Of a stretch of DNA of 19,896 nucleotides, positions 9,290 through 17,793 are shown piece by piece; position 1 is the first letter of the stretch, and every line of letters begins with the position of its first letter. The notes under the pieces were generated by a model. The model was not told the origin of the DNA and did not search any database. It saw only the letters and a program-made list of their open reading frames with translations. A program made the translations under genes and the position numbers. The DNA is from Zygnema cylindricum (lineage: Eukaryota > Streptophyta > Zygnematophyceae > Zygnematales > Zygnemataceae): assembly GCA_037447655.1 (NCBI GenBank), contig JBBHKE010001144.1:1-19896 (forward strand), given 5' to 3'.

Positions 9290-9446
9290 TTCTAATATGA
9301 ACTCATTCTTTTTTGCAATGTACGTCCTACCCTAATCAGCGACGAATATGTTTCGTCGTTGATTAGGCTTCTAATATGAACTCATATATTTTGTTGCAAT
9401 GTACATCCTACCCTAATCAGCGATGACTATGTTTCGTCGTTTGTTC
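9290..9446. repeat. Tandem duplication of a ~78-bp unit, each with a CGTCG palindrome
   Basis: Unit 1 begins at GCTTCTAATATGAACTC (9290) and unit 2 at the same word near 9368. Both continue through TTGCAATGTACRTCCTACCC and end in TAATCAGCGAYGA followed by TTTCGTCGTT. In unit 1 the palindrome has 14-bp arms (9333-9346 against 9351-9364) with one mismatch; unit 2 has a decayed version. Confidence 0.85.
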
Positions 9447-9521
9447 ATCATCCTTCTCGGAAATTGATAAATTGTTAGTTTCCTAAAAAACATATACACC
9501 GCATAAAGTAATGGTTGCCCT

Positions 9522-9735
9522 TTCAGCAACGACAATTTGTCATCGCAGGATGGAAATTCAGCGGCGAGAACATTTTCTTATCATATCCGACAAAGCAGAG
9601 GCTGTGTCGTCGCTAAATGGAAATTCGGCGACGAAACAACTTCATCATCATCTTCGAGAGTACAAAGGGTGTTTTGTCGCTAGACGGAAATCCAGCGACA
9701 AAACAATTTTCTCATCATCTCCGAAAAAACAGAGA
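9522..9735. repeat. Three tandem ~70-bp units with CGTCGCT palindromes
   Basis: Each unit has the order TTTGTCRTCGCT-like arm, GAAATTC or GAAATCC, AGCGRCRAAAAC arm, TCATCATCTCCGA-like word, CAGAG or similar. The third unit contains perfect 11-bp arms GTTTTGTCGCT and AGCGACAAAAC. The 76-codon frame across the array is a by-product. The layout resembles subterminal repeat arrays of large cut-and-paste transposons. Confidence 0.75.
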
Positions 9736-9804
9736 GTTTAAATTCGGTGAATTCAAAACATAAAAGCCTTTGTTATTATGAATTTGTCTCTTTGAATAGC
9801 CTTT

Positions 9805-9829
9805 CAGCGGCGTGGTTGTTTCGTCGCTG
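9805..9829. repeat. Last CAGCGGCG / CGTCGCTG palindrome
   Basis: Arms CAGCGGCG (9805-9812) and CGTCGCTG (9822-9829) pair at seven of eight positions. This is the rightmost member of the palindrome family. Confidence 0.65.
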
Positions 9830-9839
9830 GTTCATGAAA

Positions 9840-10780
<941 letters not shown>

Positions 10781-10784
10781 AAAA

Positions 10785-11385
10785 AAAAGGGACAAAGAGA
10801 GAGACTAAAGGAGTATGTCATATTCGGAGATGGCAATGAAATGTATGGAGACATAGCGACAGAGTGATGGTGGATGGTAAACGACCAGGGAGATAAATAA
10901 GGCGTACGGGCGAGAAGGGAGATAATGTGGAAGAGGGAGTGAAAGAAATTCAGAGAGGGCACGAGATAAAAAAGTAGGGAGAAATGATAAATGATAGATT
11001 GAAAGAGATAGATAACAGAATGGAGAGCAATGATGAGAGGGAAACATGTGTCAAAGGACGAGTAAATATTCAAGAGGGAAGATGGGAAAAATTGCCGACG
11101 AGGTAGTGAGTCACGAAATAATCGGGACACAGAATGAAAAATGAGAGTTAAATGGGGAAAAAGCGAGTCAGAACGAAAAACAAAGAAATGATATGAGACA
11201 GAACGAGGGAGAGAGAGAAAGTGGGAAGAAGAGAGTGAGAGAAAAGAGTAAAGAAAGGGAAAGGGAACAAATGTGTGGGACGACAATTAGTACAGGGAGA
11301 GGTTAAGAGCTAAAGAGGATGAGAGAATGAACGAGGAAGAATAAGGAGGTAGAGAGCGTAGGAGAGATGAATAAACATACTGAGA
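10785..11385. repeat. Strand-asymmetric purine (GA-rich) tract, about 600 bp
   Basis: The plus strand is dominated by A and G with GAGAGA and GGGA words and few pyrimidines. The 196-codon minus-strand frame here (10696-11286) is Ser/Leu/Phe/Pro-rich because its strand is polypyrimidine; I do not call it a gene. A similar tract closes the window from about 19790. Confidence 0.85.
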
Positions 11386-11396
11386 TGCACACTTAC

Positions 11397-11475
11397 CAAT
11401 GATTTCCCAATAATCCCGAAAAAATTTAGCGATGATGTTGGCTCGGACTTCCTTGTTGTTCCGCCATATTACAAT
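11397..11475 (-). CDS. Possible exon with splice donor, minus strand
   Basis: On the minus strand a short open stretch reads WRNNKEVRANIIAKFFRDYW followed by EII and then a good donor, GTAAGT (11391-11396 on the plus strand). The amino-acid pattern looks protein-like for so AT-rich a region. The upstream boundary is unclear: an in-frame TAG lies three codons before the tryptophan. The next exon would lie in the purine tract and was not found. It may be a transposon exon remnant; I do not recognise the family. Confidence 0.25.
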
Positions 11476-11479
11476 CTAC

Positions 11480-12382
11480 CATACTACTGTTGCAAACCCT
11501 AAAAATAGGTATATATTACTGGATGCCGCAAGACTAAGCGAGGCGGCGGGGCGATGATCCGCATCCTACCCAAAAAATGGCGATGTCATGTAAAAATGGA
11601 TCTGCGAGATTAAAAAACTTGCCACCAAAAAATGAGGATGTGGTTGGGATTTGTCTGACCACAAAATCTTTTTTTGTGTTTTGTCCGCATATGCCGTTGG
11701 TTTGTTATCAGTTCTCGTTTTCAAGGCGCCGCGTTTTCTCAATTCTAAATTTTGTAACTTCAATCTAATATTTACACAACATGACACTAATTTGTTGTCG
11801 TTTTGTGATTATAACACATTTTAAAGTCAAACTTAACTCTAATAAGCGTCTATTTCGTTCAAAGGTCTGGTATTACCGTTATGTTCACTTTTGACCATTT
11901 AATAGTGTCAACATATACTCTATTAATCTAGCAGGTTCTCAAATAGAGTTAAAAAGGCACCGTATTACACTTAACATTCCGCGACTATCAACATGTGTAA
12001 GTATGCAACACTACGTTGACGTAACATGGACAGTTTTTAGCATGTGCACATGTTATCCATTCACACTGTCAGACACAAAAACGAACGTCTGAAGGTATGC
12101 GAACGCCTATTTACAAACTCGACTCCACTATTTTTCTAAACGCAGCTTTGTATGCAACCGACATAAGTTAGGCACAATTTCCGTACGGATTTCGGTAACG
12201 AAGTACACTGCTGTACAAACAAACTACTTCCGTACACCACACTATTCACGAAACAAGTACGGTAAAACCATTGACGCTAATTTGCAAGAACCGTAATTAA
12301 CGTCAAAGATAAATTAGATTCATTCACTGTATTTCGGGTATCAATGTCAAAATTTTGGGGTGCCGATATAGCGTACATAAGG
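11480..12382. other. Unassigned region
   Basis: Short overlapping frames on both strands (11566-11787) have no motif. Around 12180-12260 several GTACGG/CCGTAC words cluster, as at 82-137 and 3820, perhaps an old repeat. No gene is supported. Confidence 0.45.
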
Positions 12383-12404
12383 CTAATAACGATTCACGGT
12401 GTAC
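12383..12404. repeat. Solitary MITE terminal tip, outward facing
   Basis: CTAATAACGATTCACGGTGTAC matches the right tips of the MITE copies ending at 14794 and 19057. The other segments of the element are not found next to it, so it is a fragment. The 105-codon frame at 12344-12661 runs through it and is probably chance. Confidence 0.5.
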
Positions 12405-12674
12405 ATTACAATGCACTCTGTAGTCTGTACGACTCATTCATTACCTCCGCTGGTACAGATATTATTTACACTGGTACAGATATTGCGTTCAGACTTTGCA
12501 TTCGAAAATTCTTTCAAGATTTTAAGCATCGATTATTGACATACGTGTTACCAACCAGAATGAGCCACGCATTTAAAAAGTGGTTTATTACTTTACTCAA
12601 GCGTCCTAATGGAAGGCACGCCATTAAGCAAATGGATCCGTACAATTACTGTATTGCCTAATGGAAGTCCGGCC
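12405..12674. other. Unassigned region
   Basis: Contains a short direct repeat of CTGGTACAGATATT (about 12451 and 12472). No supported gene. Confidence 0.4.
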
Positions 12675-12676
12675 TA

Positions 12677-13170
12677 AGGGTGCGTCTCTGTGTGCTTAAG
12701 GGTACTTTCGCATGTGCTAAAGTTACAGTTATTTTCTGTCGTTTTCCTCTGTAACTTAGAAAAAAACGAGAAAATCTCCAGCCGTACCAAAAAACGAAAT
12801 TAATACCGTACAAATTGCAACTTTAAATGTACTGTAGTTTGTCGTTTAGGTCGAAGCAGTTTGTCGTCTAGCGAGTTTCGACCCATTTTCACGTCTTTCC
12901 AGCTCATCTTCAAACTTGAAATCAAATCACCTCGCGAGGTGATTTTAATTAAAGTTCCAGGATGCGAGCGAATAGGGAGACGTTGTAACACGTGCCGGAA
13001 GTTTTTTACTATTCCCGAGCGTGGAGTACCAAAAATAAAACCAAATGCACGTTTACGGCATGTACGAACCGTATTCCGTGCACTATTTTCCGTACAGGGC
13101 CCGTGGAGGGGTCACGACCAACGGACGCCATTTCGCAAAAGCGTGAAGGCGCCTCCTTCCTTCCCCTCAT
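12677..13170. mobile_element. Truncated sister copy of the 783-bp inverted-repeat element
   Basis: It begins AGGGTGCGTCTCTGTGTGCT, the same tip as the element at 15559. It then shares TTCTGTCGTTTTCCT, GTAACTTAGA-like, GCCGTACC, CCGTACAA, AAATGTACT and TTGTCGT segments in the same order. The shared part continues to a GATGCCATTTC-like word near 13125-13140. The matching right tip is absent: the copy breaks off at the TA-rich repeat that starts near 13183. Frames inside it (12861-13208, 12992-13222) do not resemble a transposase. Confidence 0.65.
12924..12945. repeat. Perfect 22-bp palindrome inside the truncated element
   Basis: AAATCACCTCG is followed directly by CGAGGTGATTT. I could not find an equivalent palindrome at the corresponding place in the 15559 copy. 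Confidence 0.8.
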
Positions 13171-13182
13171 ATCCTTCCTCAA

Positions 13183-13215
<33 letters not shown>

Positions 13216-13370
13216 TATATAAATAATAATAATAATATATATATAATAATAATATGTATATGCATATTATGTGTCTGCCAACTGCCTGCCTGCCTGCATT
13301 TATATGGTAGGCACACAGGCAGGCTGTTGGCAAACAGGTAATTAACAGGCATGCAGTTGGCATATATATT

Positions 13371-13446
<76 letters not shown>

Positions 13447-13562
13447 TATATAAATAATAATAATATAGATATAATAATAATATGTATATGCATATTATGT
13501 GTCTGCCAACTGCCTGCCTGTCTGCATTTATATGGTAGGCACACAGGCAGGCTGTTGGCAAA
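13183..13562. repeat. Two-copy tandem repeat with (TA)n, TAA runs and a TGCCAAC hairpin
   Basis: Each unit reads (TA)n, AAATAAATATATATAAATAA, a run of AATAAT, ATGTATATGCATATTATGTG, then a GC-richer hairpin. In unit 1 the arms are TGCCAACTGCCTGCCTG (13276-13292) and CAGGCAGGCTGTTGGCA (13316-13332); in unit 2 they lie at 13504-13520 and 13544-13560. They pair at 16 of 17 positions. Between the units an extra GCATGCAGTTGGCA piece and a ~60-bp (TA)n array occur. Frames on the minus strand here are repeat artefacts. Confidence 0.9.
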
Positions 13563-13738
13563 CGGCTAAGGCTACCGGCTATCTGCTTTCTGCCGGCCGG
13601 TAGGTATAGGGATCAAATCCTGATGCCGACACATATATTTTAGATAAAAATAAACCTTTTAACTTATATAAATTTCCCGTAAACCTCTGGATAGCCTAGG
13701 TAGCCATGGCTCTAGCTCCCTCTCCAATTTCTCAGTGA

Positions 13739-14354
13739 CTGCGACAAGTTTGAGAGTTTGGAGAGAGATGTTAGAGGTAGACTGCCTCGGCTTCATTCTA
13801 TATTTCTATTTAGACCTAGAAAATACTAAAAAAATGTACCATTATTTTCTACACACGAGCCACCAAGCGCTACAATACTTCAACAATAGCGATTGGATAG
13901 ATTCCCCTAGCAGACATTAAAATAGCCATAAGCTGGACAAAAGAATTAAGACAAAGAAGGAAGGACCACACCGAGGGGGATGTGTCCACGAGGCAATTCA
14001 AACACTACCTTAAGCAGGAGGTCTTATCGTCGGAATGGGGTCTCAAGAGGAAAGATATAGCGAAGTAATTCATTAACCATTCAACGAGGATCGCTCGTCG
14101 AAAGGTGAGGGGACCTGATGAGGGCCTTAGGTAAAGGCTTCATGTTTGAAAGCAAACGATTTAAGAGGATAATGCCCTTTAACAAAGAAGAGGATATCGT
14201 CAAGTGTTGGAGGGTGCAACAAACGCAAAGCCTCAACAATCTCCTTCAAAAATGGAGAGGGCGTGAATGGCTGAAGAGCTTGCGCAACCTGAGAAAATTC
14301 ACCCGAATGACCAAGGAGGACAACTCGTTGCAGTCTACCCGTGGAGCTTGGTAA
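13739..14354 (+). pseudogene. Possible decayed coding region, unrecognised
   Basis: Three consecutive coding-like stretches lie in different frames: 13739-13917, 13907-14065 (IPLADIKIAISWTKELRQRR, then TEGDVSTRQFKHYLKQEV and SSEWGLKRKDIAK before TAA at 14066), and 14118-14354 (FNKEEDIVKCWRVQ ... REWLKSLRNLRKFTRM). The middle block is the most protein-like, with alternating charged and aromatic residues. The changes of frame suggest a broken gene or unseen introns. The basic, Trp-containing character would suit a transposable-element protein, but I see no diagnostic motif. Confidence 0.35.
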
Positions 14355-14570
14355 TGGGGCACTTTTTACTAGTAGGAACACTTTTTACAGTCGACAAATG
14401 CAGAAATGTTATTTAATTCTCAATGAGCTAGCTTTTCAAACGGCATCAAAGTGCCAAAAAATTACAGCCTTCATAAATTCATACTCCTGTTTTGACCAAA
14501 GTATTTGTTAATTTGAAAGAGTAAAGATTTTTAATCAAACGGGGCAAAGCATGAGACGTCAATTATTAAG
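14355..14570. other. Spacer between coding remnant and MITE
   Basis: AT-rich, nothing recognised. Confidence 0.5.
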
Positions 14571-14794
14571 CTAAACCATGAATCCCTATTAGCGTTGGTG
14601 TTTTTTTTGGCCATTTTAATTTATTTTCTTCGTGCATTGCTGTCAACTTTCCGTTTAGAGATCGCCAATTGAAAAGTAAGATCGCACCTTTCCATCGCAA
14701 CCATGAGATTAATGTGGTAGTCCGACAGTTGTGCACAGAGAAGTATACTTTCAGGGGCGAGAAAAAAAATGACTCAAAGCGATTTACGGTGTAC
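14571..14794 (+). mobile_element. MITE copy A (about 224 bp)
   Basis: The left tip CTAAACCATGAATCCCTATT AGCG and the right tip CAAAGCGATTTACGGTGTAC are degenerate inverted repeats. Inside are GTTTAGAGATCGCCAATTG, CACCTTTCCATCGCAACC and GGGGCGAGAAAAAAAAT. These parallel the three better-conserved copies. No clear target-site duplication. No coding capacity. Confidence 0.75.
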
Positions 14795-14911
14795 TGTAGT
14801 GACGTGACTAGAATTTGAAACTCTTACGAAGCTCTCAAATCCATTACATTCATATTTTGCATCTTTCGCTCTGCTACAGTACTGTAGTCTGCTTCTATCC
14901 CATTCAGGATA

Positions 14912-15131
14912 TAGCTTGAATGCCGAAGTTAACGTAAATAATTTTTTTGCCACTTAAAACATCTTTTCTCCGTACACACTTGTTGGATTTTCAATTTAAG
15001 ATCGCCAATCGGAAGCTAGAATAAAACCTTTCAATCGGAACCGTCAGATCTAAAATCCAAAAGGTGTGTACGGAGAAAATAGTTTTTAAGTGGCGAAAAA
15101 AACATTGGCGCTGGTAACAATTCAAGGTGTA
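14912..15131 (+). mobile_element. MITE copy B (about 220 bp)
   Basis: The near-perfect inverted inner repeat TTTTTTTGCCACTTAAAACA, then TCTTTTCTCCGTACACAC near 14943-14980, is mirrored by GTGTGTACGGAGAAAATAG and TTTTTAAGTGGCGAAAAAAA near 15063-15103. The centre holds AAGATCGCCAATCGGAAGC and ACCTTTCAATCGGAACCGTC. The outer tips are decayed (left AGCTTGAATGCC, right TTCAAGGTGTA). It lies about 117 bp after copy A in the same orientation. The terminal repeat is ~70 bp, so single strands could fold into one long hairpin. The 81-codon minus frame at 15031-15276 is not a gene. Confidence 0.85.
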
Positions 15132-15558
15132 ATGTTAGGATCTTTGGTTTTAGTTTCGGTAACAGCTGTGATTGACATTTGAATAATATATGCGTCACGT
15201 CACGGCTGAGCCAGAATGTCATTGTTAGTTTAGGGAATTGATAATGACAGTGACTGTTTTGGTTGGAGACAGTCACTTACGTCATTTTGTCAAAAAACGT
15301 TATAAGTACACACAGGTACAAATAAAGCACCGTTGAGTACAAATTCGACGGTCAATCGGTTGAACAACTTTGACTTTGAAAATATTTTTCAACCGTTTAA
15401 AATTATGTCGCGCTTGCGAACGTCGACCGTCATAATAAATTTAGCAATTCACACGGCCGGCGAACGTTCACGGTAACAAAATTGTGGCAACCACATGAAA
15501 ATAAAAAGTGTCGCAGACAGTCACTTTTGTCGGTATGTGAGCTCCACGTTGAGAGAAC
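15132..15558. other. Unassigned spacer
   Basis: Contains two phrases AGACAGTCACTT (about 15270 and 15514), one followed by ACGTCATTTTGTC and the other by TTGTC, hinting at an old duplication. No supported gene. Confidence 0.4.
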
Positions 15559-16341
15559 TTAGGGTGCCTCTCTGTGTGCTTAAGTAAGGGTTTTTTTCTG
15601 TCGTTTTCCTGTAAAACTTAGAGCCGTACCCCGTAAGTTTCAACCGTACAATAAAATAGAAAAAAGTGAAGTACATTTTGCGTCATCATCGAATTTAAAA
15701 TGTACTACATCTTGTCGTCTTGTGTTCTTCGAGCCACTTCGACGACAAAAAACGTCATCTTCAACCTTATCTTTAAAATACAGGGCCGATGTGTTTTAAA
15801 ATTAGGGATTTTATATAAACAAATAGGAACACGTATTCGCACGTGTAATTTTTTGTACAAAAAAATCAAGCGATTTCAAGCGACGTGGAAGTGTACACGA
15901 TTCGCTATGTTTTGTCCGTTTTTGTTTAATACGACAAAGAGAAGTACACAGTTTGTTTTGTTTTGTCCGTTTCCATCCGGTACGGAATTTTTTTTGCAGG
16001 GGTCTCAAGGTTCCGATGCCATTTCACGTCGAGCCGACACTAGACGCAAAGTCAAAACGCATCTTCTTCAACCGTGAAACGGCACAGGCTGGAGGGCGGT
16101 AGGTCTACAATGTCACGAAAAATCACGCGACGTCACAAGCAGTTACGAAAAATGACGTAGGTCATCACAGATTGTAGACGTTGACAGCCGTCATGGGCAT
16201 TGTCGACGTATACAATCGTCACGCCCTAAGTGACAATTTCGTTTGGTACACATAGGGACACCCGAAATCCGGGTCCGCCGGATCTGCGCTAAAAAACAAA
16301 AAAAAATCTCTAAGTTTGAAGTACATAGAGACGCACCCTAA
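15559..16341. mobile_element. 783-bp inverted-repeat transposon, non-autonomous
   Basis: The left end TTAGGGTGCCTCTCTGTGTG and the right end CATAGAGACGCACCCTAA are inverted repeats identical at 20 of 23 positions. If the element proper runs GGGTGC to GCACCC, it is flanked by TA on both sides. That fits a TA-duplicating (Tc1/mariner-like) insertion, but TTA/TAA is self-complementary to the tips, so the duplication cannot be separated from the repeat. A relative missing its right end starts at 12677. The 125-codon frame at 15700-16077 has no transposase motif. Near 16105-16210 there are several GACGTCA-like words and a roughly mirrored GTAGACGTTGACAG / CATTGTCGACGTATAC arrangement of unknown meaning. 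Confidence 0.75.
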
Positions 16342-16409
16342 TACAGAAATTTTGTTGTCCGTGCAATTAAAGAGACCTCCTGATGTAAGCATACCCTAAT
16401 TAGTAATTG

Positions 16410-16637
16410 CTACACACTGTATCGCTATTAGAGTAGATAATTTTCTCGCCGCTTAAAAGTTAAAACATCTTTTCTCCGTACACACATATCCTATTTTCAC
16501 AGGGAGACCGCCAATGGGAATGTGAGAATCTTGGCTTTCAATCGTAACCGTCAGATCCAAAATCGGACAAGCATGTACGGAGAAAAGATGTTTTAAGTGG
16601 CGAAAAAACATTAACATTAATAGCGTACACGGTGTAG
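16410..16637 (+). mobile_element. MITE copy C (about 228 bp), best preserved tips
   Basis: The left end is CTACACACTGTATCGCTATT and the right end AATAGCGTACACGGTGTAG. The inner repeats ACATCTTTTCTCCGTACACA and GTACGGAGAAAAGATGTTTT, then AAGTGGCGAAAAAA, pair closely. The centre holds GACCGCCAATGGGAATG and TTTCAATCGTAACCGTCAGA, shared with copy B. The family consensus can be read from this copy. Target-site duplication not clear: the flanks are AATTG and TTACA. Confidence 0.87.
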
Positions 16638-16970
16638 TTACATTTACGAAATTTGCCCCTAATGTCGATTGTAAATTAAACAGTTTTTGAGCAAATAGTA
16701 CGATTACCTACCCAAATACCTGTACATAATGTACGATTTGTGCTCAAAACGAGGGAAAATCTTCGATAATCACCCTATTTGTCCAAACTGTACTATTTCC
16801 CCTCAAAACGAGGGTACACCATAAAACGCCTTTAGATAGGTCGTAAAATACTATATAGTGTGTACGAACGCAGCACAAAACTGCAAGTGCTGACATCGCA
16901 TTTTATATTTCTTGAATTGAAAATTTGAAATCCTTACCTGCCGTTATGTTATTATGTTATTTCGAACTGG
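16638..16970. other. AT-rich spacer
   Basis: Two occurrences of CTCAAAACGAGGG (about 16742 and 16802) form a short imperfect direct repeat roughly 60 bp apart. No gene seen. Confidence 0.45.
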
Positions 16971-16974
16971 AACC

Positions 16975-17105
16975 TTTTTTTTTTTTATCCTCATCCTCAT
17001 CCTCATCCTCATCCTCATCCGTCCCATTCATTCTCTCCTCTCGTGTACCCTCTATCATCTCCTCCACTCTTCGCTCGCCTCTCCGCCTCTCTCTCTCTCT
17101 CTCTC
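16975..17105. repeat. Low-complexity pyrimidine tract with ATCCTC hexamer array
   Basis: A T run is followed by about five and a half copies of ATCCTC (16987-17020), then CT-rich sequence ending in CTCTCTCTCTCTCTCTCTCG at about 17090-17105. Ser/Leu-rich frames here are repeat artefacts. Such tracts can occur in eukaryotic promoters or 5' leaders, and the candidate frame at 17359 lies downstream, but that link is conjecture. Confidence 0.85.
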
Positions 17106-17117
17106 GACCATAGAAGT

Positions 17118-17161
17118 TTCATTCGTACTATCCAAAAATTCGCAAAATCCGTACGAATGAA
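17118..17161. repeat. Perfect inverted repeat, 11-bp arms, 22-bp spacer
   Basis: TTCATTCGTAC (17118-17128) and GTACGAATGAA (17151-17161) are exact reverse complements. It could be a binding site or the tip of a small palindromic insertion. Confidence 0.7.
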
Positions 17162-17358
17162 GCCTCTATGCTCTCGTCCAAAGGCCTGCACCGGAGGGCG
17201 GCAGCGAACCGAGCGGACGCAAAAGGAAGAGTGGGAAAGTAGGCGAGCAGTCAGTACTGTACTGTAGCTAAGGCGCAGCAGCAGCAGGGCTCGTGCAGTA
17301 GACCAATCGGCCGCGTCAAGAGTCCGAGGGAAGCGCGTCGAGGAGCTCAGATCCAACG

Positions 17359-17793
17359 GTGCTCACAACCTTATCGAAAAAATATTCTTGGACACGTGTA
17401 ACTGGCTCGGTGGAGAGAACCGGCACATCCGAGAATACAAGGGGAAGAATAGAGCAGGTCTGTCGCTTCTCCCAAATAGAGTGTTGGAAAGAGAAGACGC
17501 TGTTCAAAACACGAGGGGATGATGATAGTACGGATGATAGTACGGACAGGAGTATCCTCAACCGAGAGGTGGACGGGGGACGAGCGTGGAGCAACAAGAC
17601 AGGCCACGTGGCGGCATACCTCACATGTGCTATAGTTAATAACAGACCTAACCAGCGCAGAGCCATGGGAAGGAATATATGGAGACCACAAGACACCGTA
17701 GCAAGGCAGGAGGGAGACCATTGGTTTATACATAATAACGAACCTGTAATCGGTTCATTGAAGCAAAAGAAAAAGAAAAGAAAACGTGTGTGA
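17359..17793 (+). CDS. Unrecognised 144-codon frame, possible gene fragment
   Basis: This is the longest non-repetitive plus-strand frame in the window, in GC-richer surroundings (17160-17760). The middle has GDDDSTDDSTD, a small tandem. The later part reads NNRPNQRRAMGRNIWRPQD and GDHWFIHNNEPVIG. The C-terminus is strongly basic (KQKKKKRKRV), like a nuclear localisation signal. The predicted start uses a non-standard or weakly supported codon and the true start may lie upstream across an intron. Frames of similar length (120 and 126 codons) lie opposite it, so openness alone is weak evidence. The same frame reopens after the stop (17806-18036). No family recognised. Confidence 0.3.
   Translation: MLTTLSKKYSWTRVTGSVERTGTSENTRGRIEQVCRFSQIECWKEKTLFKTRGDDDSTDDSTDRSILNREVDGGRAWSNKTGHVAAYLTCAIVNNRPNQRRAMGRNIWRPQDTVARQEGDHWFIHNNEPVIGSLKQKKKKRKRV

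Noticed and set aside
12344-12661. A 105-codon plus-strand frame
   Set aside because: It crosses a MITE tip fragment and a short direct repeat and has no recognisable domain.
13590-13635. Possible tRNA-derived SINE: GGATCAAATCC resembles a B box and is followed by TGCCGACA
   Set aside because: No matching A box, acceptor stem or cloverleaf could be built upstream, and no tail or duplication was found.
17371-17733. A 120-codon minus-strand frame opposite the candidate gene
   Set aside because: No motif, and openness on both strands here reflects GC-richer composition. The plus frame is only marginally better.
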